Assembly (NCBI RefSeq): GCF_014892515.1
Contig: NZ_JADBGR010000107.1
Location: 268,806 to 332,805 of the forward strand
Direction: 5' to 3'
Origin: Myceligenerans pegani
GTDB lineage: Bacteria > Actinomycetota > Actinomycetes > Actinomycetales > Cellulomonadaceae
DNA length: 64,000 nucleotides
In this document: piece after piece, positions 8,544 through 16,520 of the stretch
Layout: every line of letters starts with the position of its first letter
Position numbering within the stretch: the first letter of the stretch is position 1
Translations under genes and position numbers: made by a program
Notes under the pieces: generated by a model
Databases searched by the model: none
Seen by the model: the letters and a program-made list of their open reading frames with translations, nothing else
What the model was told of the DNA's origin: nothing

Positions 8544-11080
8544 GGGCGGTCCCCGTCCACCGTCGACCCGTGGAACGTCCGACCGGGTCCGGTCCCCGTC
8601 CGGTCCCTGCGCCCCACTGGCGCGGCCTGGGCCGCGAACCGGCGCAGCCTCGCGTTGATGCCCTCCAGGCGGCGCAGGTCGTTCGTCGCGATCGCCGCGC
8701 GGCCGTCCGCGAGCAGTCGGCGGACCTCGGGGCGCGAGTCGGCACCGAGCAGGCTCTCGTAGTCCGAGAACTCCATCAGCGCCTGGTGCTCCTCCGGGAT
8801 CGCCCGCAGTGCGATCGACCACGCCTCCTGCGTGCGACGCTCGATGACCGCCTGGTCGCCGTCGGCGATCGCGACCTCCATCTCCGTGCGGACCTTGGAC
8901 AGTTCGGCCTCCAGTCCGCGTGCGCGGTAGTGGGTCACCGCCTCCTGCGCGGTCGCGACGGCCTGCCGGCCCTCCTCCGCGACCCGGGGCAGGCCCAGGA
9001 GCCGTTCTGCCTCGTCGAGCGCGGACTGCGCCTCGAGCAGTGCCGCCTGGCAGGTCGCGACCGCGTCCTGGTCCACCGCGGCCTGGTCCAGCAGCCGGTC
9101 GAGGTTCCGGGTGACGCCCTCGGAGTCGAACCGGTCGAGCCGCTCCGTCGCCTCGCGTGCGTCCAGGTCGCGGGCCTGGTCGCGCAGCTCGGCGTAGCGG
9201 TGCCCGACGTCCGCGCGCTCGGCCCGCAGGACGTCGATCCCGGGGAGCAGCGGCCGTCTGAGGTCGACCTGGATGCCGAACTCCTCGTCCAGGTACGGGA
9301 CGTAGGCGGAGGCATCCACGATCTGGAAGCTCTTGGTGACGGTCAGCTCGACCTCCACCTCGGTACCCGCCGGGACGTCGCGGACGACGTCGTCGGGCCG
9401 CAGGTCGAGCCGCCCGACCACCTCGTTCCGGTCCGCCCGTGCGTGTTCGCCCGAGAGGACCGGGATCGTGATGCGCCCGGTGCCGGCCGACTTGCTGATC
9501 GTCTCCGTGGTCCGCAGGCCGTGTACCCGCCCGGTGGCCGGGAGCGTGGCCCCGCTGGCCACCAGCACCTCCACGGTGTTGTCCGCCAGCCCGACGCCGA
9601 TCGTGTGCGCCTGGTGCGGCGCGTCCGGGCCCATGCCGCCCGAGCGGTGGTCGTACGTGACGGTGGCGCGGTCCGTCGGAGCCTGGGAACCGACCGGGTC
9701 ACGGAGCGCGATCTCGAACGTGTGCGCGGTCGTCTCGGGTGCACGCAGCCGCATCCGGAACGTCCCGTCCGGTTCCAGGGCCACCTGCCCGGTGGTCCAC
9801 GGTGGGTTCGTCGTGATGTTGTGCAGCTCGATCGTCCAGCCCGACCAGTCGGCGACGTCGTCCGACTCCGCCCGGCCGCCGATCAGGGGGTCGTCGTCCA
9901 GACCCGCGGGCGTGTGGTCGAGGTTCAGCCGCACGGTGCCGGCCGCGACCGGCTCGCTCCGCCGGATCTCCTCGGGCATGGGCTGCGTCCCGGCGTAGAT
10001 CGCCGCGCCGCGCGCGACGACGGTGATCGGGTCCTGGCTGCGGTCCACGCGGATCCCGAGGCCGCGGTCGGGATCGGCGAGCATCTCGTGCACCAGCGAC
10101 ACCTGCGAGCTTCCGCCCACGAGCAGCACCCGGTCCACGTCCCGCGGGTCGAGCCCCGCCCCGGACAGCGCCTGGCGGCAGTGCAGCACGGAGGCCTCGA
10201 CCAGCGGCCGGGCGGCGCGGTCGACGTCGTCGCGGGTCATGGTGTGAACGAGCTCGATCGCCTCGCCGTCGACGACGACGTCCTCCTCGATCACCGTGGA
10301 CCGCTGGACCGACAGCTCGATCTTCGCCCTCTCCGCCAGGTGCTTGAGTATGGCGAGCGCCCCTCGGGTGCGCGGGTTCTCCGGCGAGACCTCCGACGGC
10401 CCGCCGGCGGCCCGGAACGCGGGCAGCAGCACGTCCTCGACAAGGGCCCAGTCGATCCGTTTACCGCCCAGCGAGTTGTCACCGGCGTGGTTGACCACCG
10501 TGAACTCGCCGTCCTCGATCTTGACGACGGCCGCGTCGAACGTGCCGCCGCCGAAGTCGTAGACGAGCCAGAATCCCTTGTCCGGCAGGTCGGCGTCCGC
10601 CAGGTAGGCCCACGCCGCCGCGGTCGGCTCCTGCAGCAGGGTGGCCGAGCGCAGGCCCGCCAGTTCCGCCGCCTTCATGGTGGCCGCGGTCTGGTCGGCG
10701 GTGAAGGCGGCCGGGACGGTGATCACGGCGGTCTCGAGCCGCTCGCCGGTCAGCTCGACGTTGCCCCGCAGCGCCATGAGGACCTGTGCGGACAGCTCCT
10801 CCGGCGACATGCTCCTGCCGGCCGCCTCGAAGAGCATGTCCTGGTCCGTACGGCCCATCCGGAGCTTGAACTCCGCGCAGGCGTTGCCCGGGTCGGCGAC
10901 GACGTGATCGCGCGCACGGCGCCCGACGCGCACGGCGCCCGAGCGGCTCACGGACACGGCGGACGGCGTGAACTCGTCGCCCGTGGAGTTCCGGACGACC
11001 TGGGCGCTCCGGCCCCTGGCCACGGCGATGGCGCTGTTGGTGGTTCCCAGGTCGATCCCGAAGTCGATGGTGTCACGCAC
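8540..11080 (-). CDS. Non-canonical Hsp70 family protein
   Basis: 846 aa, about 200 longer than DnaK. The ATPase domain is intact: GIDLGTTNSA (8-17), LQEPTAAAWAYL, VYDFGGGTFDAAVV and the adenosine motif VLLVGGSSQVSLV. The substrate-binding part is unusual: about 110 extra residues (LNLDHTPAG to TVTYDHR) resemble a beta-sandwich and split the beta region before KSFQIVDASAYVPYLDEEFG. A long charged helical C-terminus (ARDLDAREATERLDRFDSEG onward) follows, with no EEVD-type tail. The GTG start has AAGGAGG about 9-11 nt upstream and overlaps the GrpE-like gene by 8 bp. It probably acts with the neighbouring GrpE-like, J-like, kinase and OmpA-like proteins rather than as the housekeeping DnaK. Confidence 0.93.
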   Translation of the reverse strand: MRDTIDFGIDLGTTNSAIAVARGRSAQVVRNSTGDEFTPSAVSVSRSGAVRVGRRARDHVVADPGNACAEFKLRMGRTDQDMLFEAAGRSMSPEELSAQVLMALRGNVELTGERLETAVITVPAAFTADQTAATMKAAELAGLRSATLLQEPTAAAWAYLADADLPDKGFWLVYDFGGGTFDAAVVKIEDGEFTVVNHAGDNSLGGKRIDWALVEDVLLPAFRAAGGPSEVSPENPRTRGALAILKHLAERAKIELSVQRSTVIEEDVVVDGEAIELVHTMTRDDVDRAARPLVEASVLHCRQALSGAGLDPRDVDRVLLVGGSSQVSLVHEMLADPDRGLGIRVDRSQDPITVVARGAAIYAGTQPMPEEIRRSEPVAAGTVRLNLDHTPAGLDDDPLIGGRAESDDVADWSGWTIELHNITTNPPWTTGQVALEPDGTFRMRLRAPETTAHTFEIALRDPVGSQAPTDRATVTYDHRSGGMGPDAPHQAHTIGVGLADNTVEVLVASGATLPATGRVHGLRTTETISKSAGTGRITIPVLSGEHARADRNEVVGRLDLRPDDVVRDVPAGTEVEVELTVTKSFQIVDASAYVPYLDEEFGIQVDLRRPLLPGIDVLRAERADVGHRYAELRDQARDLDAREATERLDRFDSEGVTRNLDRLLDQAAVDQDAVATCQAALLEAQSALDEAERLLGLPRVAEEGRQAVATAQEAVTHYRARGLEAELSKVRTEMEVAIADGDQAVIERRTQEAWSIALRAIPEEHQALMEFSDYESLLGADSRPEVRRLLADGRAAIATNDLRRLEGINARLRRFAAQAAPVGRRDRTGTGPGRTFHGSTVDGDRP

Positions 11081-11762
11081 GATCCTCGTCCTCCTTCTTC
11101 CGGTGTTCCGGCCCGCCCGGTGCGGCGGGCTGGGCAACGATCACTTCCGCCTCCTGGATGACCCGCCCGTCACGCCGTACCGTCGGCCGGACCGTCTCGA
11201 TCACGGTCGGCCCGGCCACGTCCGGGTCCTCCTGGTGGGTCAGCACGTGCACCTGCAGGCCGGCGTCGTACGGCTGCCCCTCGTGGTCGTGGACCTCGAT
11301 GCCCGCCGAGCCCAGGTGCTCCGCCGCGCCGTTCAGGTGCCGGGCCGCCATGCGGACGGCGCGGTCGGGCCGCTCGGCCGCGCCGGGCCCGGTCGCCTTC
11401 CGCCGGGCACGCCACAGGTCGGTCGCGACCCGCGCCACGACGTCGTCCGCCAGGTCCTGGGAGCCGGCGGCCGGCGCTCCCGGTGCCGCGTCGCCGACCG
11501 GGACGGACGGCTCCGGGCCGGGCGGCGTTGCCGCGGGCGCTGCCGGCGGCGGCTCCGGCGTCGGGAGCGGGCCGACGTCGGTCGCGACGTCGCGGCTGGA
11601 CGACGACGGCTCCGGCGTCCCGGCGGGCGGCCGCGGCCGTCCCGCGGTGAGCGGCGGGGCGATCCGGAACTCCGGCGGGAAGCGCCGTTGGCGCGACCAC
11701 GCGATGGCGGAGTGCAGGCGCCCGGCGTCCGGTGCCGCCGCGCGCGTTGTCGTACGGCTCAT
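11073..11762 (-). CDS. GrpE-like nucleotide-exchange factor candidate
   Basis: 229 aa. The first about 100 residues are Pro/Ala-rich and disordered (TPEPPPAAPAATPP). A helix (DVVARVATDLWRARR) then leads into a domain like the GrpE C-terminal beta-wing: IEVHDHEGQPYDAGLQVHVL, then VIETVRPTVRRDGRVIQEAEV, matching the GrpE pattern in which an upstream Pro-x-D-P segment is followed by G-x-x-x-x-G-R-x-x-R-x-A-x-V. The long GrpE dimerisation helices are missing, so exchange-factor function is an inference. The ATG overlaps the kinase stop by 4 bp and its own stop overlaps the Hsp70 start by 8 bp. Confidence 0.78.
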   Translation of the reverse strand: MSRTTTRAAAPDAGRLHSAIAWSRQRRFPPEFRIAPPLTAGRPRPPAGTPEPSSSSRDVATDVGPLPTPEPPPAAPAATPPGPEPSVPVGDAAPGAPAAGSQDLADDVVARVATDLWRARRKATGPGAAERPDRAVRMAARHLNGAAEHLGSAGIEVHDHEGQPYDAGLQVHVLTHQEDPDVAGPTVIETVRPTVRRDGRVIQEAEVIVAQPAAPGGPEHRKKEDEDRA

Positions 11763-12694
11763 GCGGTGTGTCTCCGTTCCGGTGGGGCCTGGTCAGGTGT
11801 CGCCCGTCCCGTGGAGCGTTCCCGTTGCCAGGCCGCGAGTTCGGCGCCGAGCTCCGCCGCGTCGCGGAACCGGCGCGCCGGCTCCGGGTCCAGGGCGCGC
11901 AGCACGATCCGTTCCAGGCCGTGGTCCACGGCCCGGTTGAAGCGCGCCGGCGCGACCGGCGCGACGCGGCGTGCCGCGCCGAATGTCGTGAGGGCGACGT
12001 CCGGGTACGGCAGCACGTCGGTGAGCAGCAGGTATGCGATGACGCCCACGGAGTACACGTCGCCTGCCGTGGACGTGCCCGCCCCGAAACGCAACGCCTC
12101 GGGCGGCATGAAGGCGAGCGTCCCGTCCCCCGGCGCCAGTCCGCTCACCGGATCGACGCTCCGCGCCAGGCCGAAGTCACCGATCCGGGCTCGCAGGCCG
12201 CGCGGGCCCGTCCCGACGAGGATGTTCCAGGGGGTCAGGTCACGGTGGACGACGGGCGGGTCCTCCTGGTGTGCCACCGCGAGGCCCGCGCAGACCTGGA
12301 CCAGCACCTCCACGGCGTCGTCCACCGGGACAGGGCCGGCCGTGTACGACTGCCGGAAGTCGTCCAGGTTGCCGCCGGCGACGTACTCCATCGTGAACCA
12401 GCCCCGCTCGCCGGATCGCGTCGGCACCGTGCCGGCGTCGAACACGCGCACGACGTTCGGGTGCCCGAGCTGCGACAGGAGTACCGCCTCGCCGAGCAGC
12501 CGGCGCGTCTCGTCGAAGGTTCCGACCCGCTTGAAGACCTTCATCGCGAGCCTGCCGAGGATGCGGTGGCGCACCCGGTACACCTCGGAGTAGGCGCCCT
12601 GGCCCAGGGGCCGCTCGACCACGCACGCCTCGCCGACCCGCTGTCCCGCACTGAGCAGGTGCACGCCGCGCCTCCCTCCGGTCGCTGCGGCCAT
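11759..12694 (-). CDS. Soluble serine/threonine protein kinase of the Hsp70 locus
   Basis: 311 aa from ATG 12694, which has GGAGG 11 nt upstream; GTG 12715 would add 7 residues. Hanks kinase motifs are present: glycine loop LGQGAYSEVY, AMKVF lysine, catalytic VVHRDLTPWNIL (a T where most kinases have K, so HRDLT instead of HRDLK), GDFGLA magnesium loop, and GTLAFMPPEAL in the activation segment. The catalytic-loop T is seen in some bacterial and tyrosine-kinase-like enzymes, so activity is uncertain. There is no membrane segment or PASTA region. It heads the operon with the GrpE-like, Hsp70 and OmpA-like genes, suggesting it regulates the chaperone by phosphorylation. Confidence 0.9.
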   Translation of the reverse strand: MAAATGGRRGVHLLSAGQRVGEACVVERPLGQGAYSEVYRVRHRILGRLAMKVFKRVGTFDETRRLLGEAVLLSQLGHPNVVRVFDAGTVPTRSGERGWFTMEYVAGGNLDDFRQSYTAGPVPVDDAVEVLVQVCAGLAVAHQEDPPVVHRDLTPWNILVGTGPRGLRARIGDFGLARSVDPVSGLAPGDGTLAFMPPEALRFGAGTSTAGDVYSVGVIAYLLLTDVLPYPDVALTTFGAARRVAPVAPARFNRAVDHGLERIVLRALDPEPARRFRDAAELGAELAAWQRERSTGRATPDQAPPERRHTA

Positions 12695-12743
12695 GACGGC
12701 GCCATCCTCCGACACCCGTTCCGGGACCCCTCCCGGCCGTGGG

Positions 12744-12777
12744 CCGTGCGGGCGCGCCGGACCGTGCGGGCGCGCCG
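12744..12777. repeat. Two direct copies of CCGTGCGGGCGCGCCG
   Basis: Two identical 16-nt copies begin at 12744 and 12762 (period 18) in the 273-bp gap upstream of the kinase. Nothing else in the gap is recognisable: no gene, and no clear promoter apart from the kinase ribosome binding site. Confidence 0.55.
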
Positions 12778-12967
12778 CCGGCGGGGACGCAGGGCGCAGA
12801 GGCGCCGCGAGGTCCTCCTGACGACGCGAGGCATTCCTGAAGACGGGCAGGCTCGGGCGGGCCGGCGTGGCCGGGCGTCGATCGGGCCGGATGGCGGACG
12901 AGGTGGACCGCGCCCGTACGACGCCGCGCCGCTGCGAGCGCGGTCGAGCAGCGCCGCGCCAGGAGGC

Positions 12968-13534
12968 TCAGGACCCAGGTGCCGGGGCGAGGTCGACGAC
13001 CGTCGCGTCGTAGGCACGCACGAGGTCGTCGGCGCGGACGCTCACCGCGTGATCGGGGCTGCCGGAGCCGAGCGTGATGTCGTGCCCGAGGATGCGCCGG
13101 TCCGCCACCACCGGAAAGGCCGTGCTCGCGCCGAGCGGCGTGATGGTCCCCCGGCGGTACCCGGTCGCCAGGTACGCCTCCTCCTCACTGGGCAGGCGCA
13201 CCCGGTTCACGCCCAGCGCGGCGCGCAGCTTCGGCCAGGAGAACCGCTCCCCCAGCGGCACCAGGACGAAGACGAACCCGTCGCGCCGGTGCAGCACGAT
13301 CGTCTTCACCGGGACGAGCCCGTCGGTACCGGCGGCGTCGGTGCCGCCCCCATCAGTGCCGGCCGCATCGGTACCGGCCGTGTCGGCGCCCGCCCCATCG
13401 GTCCCGCCCCCATTGGTGCCGGCCCTGCCGGTGGCGGCCGTGGCGGGACGCGCCGGGCGGGCGCGCAGGGCCACGTCCAGGCCCCGGGCCGCGGCGTCGG
13501 CGAGGGCGCGCTCGGGTGGCGCCGTCGAACTCAT
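12968..13534 (-). CDS. YbaK/EbsC-type aminoacyl-tRNA deacylase with a GTD repeat insert
   Basis: 188 aa. The C-terminal 115 residues fit the YbaK/ProX fold: VPVKTIVLHRRDGFVFVLVPLGERFSW, LRAALGVNRVRLPSEEEAYLATGYRRGTITPLG (with the GxxxGxxxP core) and RRILGHDITLGSG. This family removes mischarged amino acids from tRNA. Residues about 38-70 are an unusual low-complexity run of five-residue units such as GTDAA and GTDGG encoded by 15-bp repeats. TAGGCT (13541-13546) lies 6 nt before the ATG, a leaderless arrangement. Confidence 0.85.
   Translation of the reverse strand: MSSTAPPERALADAAARGLDVALRARPARPATAATGRAGTNGGGTDGAGADTAGTDAAGTDGGGTDAAGTDGLVPVKTIVLHRRDGFVFVLVPLGERFSWPKLRAALGVNRVRLPSEEEAYLATGYRRGTITPLGASTAFPVVADRRILGHDITLGSGSPDHAVSVRADDLVRAYDATVVDLAPAPGS
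13318..13432. repeat. 15-bp in-frame minisatellite inside the YbaK gene
   Basis: Repeats of the form TCGGTGCCGGCCGCA, with variants every 15 bp, encode the GTDxx units of the YbaK-like protein. All keep the reading frame. Such tracts change length by slippage, so unit number may differ between strains. Confidence 0.7.
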
Positions 13535-13660
13535 CGGCCCAGCCTACGCCGCACGCGGGCGAGCCGCGGCGACGGCCGGCGGCCGGCCCGACACGCCGCG
13601 CGCCTCGCGTGAAGCCCCGTCACGTTTCGCCGTCGAGTCTGGAAACGCACGGTTGCCGGG

Positions 13661-14530
13661 ATGACAATGACCCGCATGATCGACCGGCTCGCACTCGCCA
13701 ACTTCCTGCGCCGGCGCCGCGCCCAGCTGCGGCCGTCCGACGTCGGGCTGCCGCCCGGCACCCGGCGCCGCACCCCCGGCCTGCGGCGGGACGAGGTCGC
13801 GCAGCTGGCCGGGATGTCGAACGACTACTACACGAGACTCGAGCAGGCCCGCGGCGCCAACCCCTCCGAGGTGATCGTCGCGTCGCTGGCCCGCACGCTC
13901 AGGTGCGACGACGACGCGCGCGACCACCTGTTCCGCCTGGCGGGCTTCGTGCCGCCCGCGCGCCCGAACCGGCGGCGCATCCGCCCCGGCGTGATGAGCC
14001 TGGTCGAGCACCTCGGCGACGTACCCGCCTGCATCGCGACCGACCTGCACGAGATCCTGTGGCTGAACGACCTGGCCGAGACCGTGCTCGGCATGGACCT
14101 CGACCGGCACACAGGCCTGGCGCGCAACTACACCTGGCGGCTCTTCACGGACGCCACGGTACGCGGGCGCTTCGCGGCGGACGATTGGCCGCGTTTCGCC
14201 GCGGTGCAGGTCAGCGACCTGCGGGCGGCCTACGCCCGGAACACCGGCGGCGGTGACACGGCGTACGCCGATCAGCTCGTGGCCGACCTGCTCGCACGGA
14301 GCGCCGAGTTCCGCGAGCTGTGGGACCGGCACGAGGTGGCGATCCGCTACACCGAAAGCAAGCGGATGTTCCACCCCGTGGTCGGGGACCTGCCCCTGAC
14401 CTGCGAGATCATCACACCGGAGCCGGGGCTCAAGGTCATCGCCTATTTCCCCACCGAACGCACGGACGCGCGCGAGAAGCTGGACATCCTGCGTGCCGGC
14501 GTCGGCACACGGCACCCGGTCAGCGCCTGA
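13661..14530 (+). CDS. XRE-type regulator with MmyB-like ligand domain
   Basis: 289 aa. The helix-turn-helix (LANFLRRRRAQL, then VAQLAGMSNDYYTRLEQ, to about residue 75) is followed by the helical sensor domain typical of actinobacterial MmyB-like regulators (PACIATDLHEILWLNDLAE; FRELWDRHEVAIRYTESKR; FHPVVGDLPLTCEIITPEPG). These often control a neighbouring short-chain dehydrogenase, but none adjoins this one. A paralogue is encoded at 42566-43435. ATG 13676 (MIDRL) is an alternative start. No ribosome binding site is clear. Confidence 0.88.
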   Translation: MTMTRMIDRLALANFLRRRRAQLRPSDVGLPPGTRRRTPGLRRDEVAQLAGMSNDYYTRLEQARGANPSEVIVASLARTLRCDDDARDHLFRLAGFVPPARPNRRRIRPGVMSLVEHLGDVPACIATDLHEILWLNDLAETVLGMDLDRHTGLARNYTWRLFTDATVRGRFAADDWPRFAAVQVSDLRAAYARNTGGGDTAYADQLVADLLARSAEFRELWDRHEVAIRYTESKRMFHPVVGDLPLTCEIITPEPGLKVIAYFPTERTDAREKLDILRAGVGTRHPVSA

Positions 14531-14651
14531 CGCGCCGGACCGTCCGACGACGACGCCGGGCCCTCCCGCGGCAGTCTTGCCGTCGACGACGACGTCGGAC
14601 CCTCCGGCGACGACACAGAGCCCGCTGGCAACGATGCCGGGCGGGATCACC

Positions 14652-15725
14652 TCAGATCAGTCCCCGCTTCGCCGCGAGCACCCCGGCCTGGAACCGGGTC
14701 CGCACGCCGAGCTCGCCGGCCAGTGCGGCGAACTCGTCCTCGACGGTTCCCGGACTGATCCCGAGCGCCCGCCCGATCGCGGCGTCGGTGAGCCCGGCGG
14801 CTGCCATCGCGAGGACCCTCCGCCGACGCTCGCCAGTCTGCGGGGCCGGCCGGCTCGGGGCCGGGACGCGGCCCGCGGACGGCACCGCCTCGCTCCACAC
14901 CCGTTCGAACATCGCGACCAGCGCCTCGACCACCGCCGGGGCGTAGACCACCAGGACGCCGTCGGACCCGTCGGCGGGTCCGCGGGACGCGGGGAGGACC
15001 GCGATGCTCCGGTCCACCACCATGAGGCCGACCGGAACCTCCGGCGCCAGCCGCACGCCCGTCTCGCCCGGCGCCAGGCGCAGGCCCGGCGTGCGCGGCG
15101 TGCCCGGCGTGTAGGACACGTCCAGCGCGCCCGGCACGCCCGGCACGTACCCCGGACCCGTCGCGGCGACCGCCGGCGTCTCGTGGACCGCGCGCGTCGC
15201 GACGGCGACGTCACCCCCGCCGCCCGGGAGCGCGGCGACCGGCGGGAACGAGGGCGTGACCAGGTACAGCAGCTCGCGGGCCGCCGTCACGCGGAACCCG
15301 CGGAGCGTGCTGCTCACCGGTTCCTCGCCGGCGACGACGTCGATGAGGTCGCCCTCCCCCGCCTCGACGAACGCGCCCTCGTCCGCGGGCTCCCGGCCCG
15401 TCCCGTCGAGGACGTCCACGCGCTCCTCGCGGGCGGCCGGGTCGGTGCGCCGCCGGGCCAGCAGAGCGGTCAGCACCGCGCGCGGGGGAAGCGCCGTCCA
15501 TCGGCCACCGCGTGCCCCGCCGCCGACGACGCCACCCGCGGCGCGCTCCACGAGCCGGTCCCGCTCCAGGGCGACGAGCGTCTCGCGCACCTCCTCCACG
15601 CTCAGCCCCAGGCCCCGTGCCACCACGTCCTCGCGGACCGGGTCGTGACCGATCATGTACCCGAGCACGCGGACGGCCCGGTGGGTGGCGGCCGCCCCCA
15701 TGGGCTCTCTCACGTCGATGGCCAT
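14652..15725 (-). CDS. LuxR-type HTH regulator with TrmB-like N-terminus
   Basis: 357 aa. The N-terminal about 65 residues form a winged-helix resembling TrmB/IclR regulators (HDPVREDVVARGLGLSVEEVRETL). The middle (residues about 120-290) resembles the phospholipase-D-like ligand region of such regulators, including VPVGLMVVDRSIAVLPA. The C-terminus is a LuxR helix-turn-helix (RRRRVLAMAAAGLTDAAIGRALGIS, then VEDEFAALAGELGVRTR). AGGAGG 5 nt before the ATG fixes the start. It converges on the MmyB-type gene across 121 bp that contains two imperfect copies of GACGACGACGCCGGGCCCTCC-like sequence. No target gene is evident. Confidence 0.83.
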   Translation of the reverse strand: MAIDVREPMGAAATHRAVRVLGYMIGHDPVREDVVARGLGLSVEEVRETLVALERDRLVERAAGGVVGGGARGGRWTALPPRAVLTALLARRRTDPAAREERVDVLDGTGREPADEGAFVEAGEGDLIDVVAGEEPVSSTLRGFRVTAARELLYLVTPSFPPVAALPGGGGDVAVATRAVHETPAVAATGPGYVPGVPGALDVSYTPGTPRTPGLRLAPGETGVRLAPEVPVGLMVVDRSIAVLPASRGPADGSDGVLVVYAPAVVEALVAMFERVWSEAVPSAGRVPAPSRPAPQTGERRRRVLAMAAAGLTDAAIGRALGISPGTVEDEFAALAGELGVRTRFQAGVLAAKRGLI

Positions 15726-15827
15726 CGGTTCCTCCTGGCGACACAGCCAGGATCCCCGGGACCTCCCACCACAACCAGGCCCCGCCTGTACCAGGTTGCG
15801 GGCGCCGGATCGTGCCGGCCGCCGCGG

Positions 15828-15875
15828 CCACGCCAGGCCACGCCACGCCACGCCAGGTCAGGTCAGGTCAGGTCA
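15828..15875. repeat. GCCAC-type repeats and (GGTCA)x4 array
   Basis: Two to three copies of GGCCACGCCA-like decamers are followed by four exact GGTCA pentamers (15856-15875). The last one provides the TGA stop of the DHFR-like gene on the minus strand. Pentamer arrays are slippage-prone. Confidence 0.7.
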
Positions 15876-16439
15876 GGCCACCGTGTAGCGCAGGTGCACC
15901 ACGCCGTTCGGGAAGGTCTCCGTGCGGTCCCACGCGAGGTCCAGCCGCATGCCGTGAGGTAGCGCCGACGTCCCGCCGCCCACTACGACCGGGTACACGA
16001 ACAGGTGCAGGTCGCTCACGAGCCCGGCCTGCAGCGCCTGGCCCGCGAGCTCGGCCCCGCCCACGGTGACCACGCCGTCGGTGCTCGCGACCAGTTCCCG
16101 CACCGCGTCCAGGTCGAACGACCGCTCCAGCGTGGTACGCGGCGTGTCGACGTCGAGCAGCGTCCTGGAGTAGACGATCTTGTCGAAGCCGCGCCACAGC
16201 TCGCCGAACTCGCGCTCGACGGGTTCCGCTGGCCTGCCGAAGAACGTGTCGGTGATGTCCTGCCAGACCTTCAGCACCTCGTACATGCGCCGCCCCAGCA
16301 GTTCCACGCGCGTCTCCCGCTCGAGCGCGTTGATCGCCGCGTGCACCTGCGGCGTCGGGTCGGTCCAGTCGAAGTTGCCCTCGGCGTCGGCGACGTACCC
16401 GTCGAGCGACGTGTTCGCGATATACCTGAGTGTTCCCAT
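15873..16439 (-). CDS. Dihydrofolate reductase family protein (RibD C-terminal-like)
   Basis: 188 aa. It opens GTLRYIANTSLDGYVAD, the usual N-terminus of YyaP/YwjB-like reductases, with LLGRRMYEVLKVW and the NADPH-binding VVTVGGAELAGQALQAGLV and DLHLFVYPVVVGGGT near the C-terminus. These are stand-alone RibD/DHFR-fold reductases whose substrate is generally unknown. ATG 16439 was chosen because the conserved fold begins immediately; an upstream ATG would add an Arg-rich leader. It stands alone between the LuxR regulator and the glycoside locus. Confidence 0.88.
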   Translation of the reverse strand: MGTLRYIANTSLDGYVADAEGNFDWTDPTPQVHAAINALERETRVELLGRRMYEVLKVWQDITDTFFGRPAEPVEREFGELWRGFDKIVYSRTLLDVDTPRTTLERSFDLDAVRELVASTDGVVTVGGAELAGQALQAGLVSDLHLFVYPVVVGGGTSALPHGMRLDLAWDRTETFPNGVVHLRYTVA

Positions 16440-16520
16440 ACGGGTCCGACGGCGCCGCGCACCGGAACTCATCGGTGCGCGGCGCCGGGGGCACGACTCG
16501 GTGGCCGCGCGGCCGATCGG

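Noticed and set aside
8150..11161. 1003-codon plus-strand frame opposite the Hsp70 gene
   Set aside because: Arg/Pro/Gly-rich antisense sequence without motifs.
14531..14651. Gap between convergent regulators with GACGACGACG-type repeats as a possible attachment site
   Set aside because: Two imperfect copies only, no integrase nearby and no tRNA; simple-sequence expansion is a sufficient explanation.
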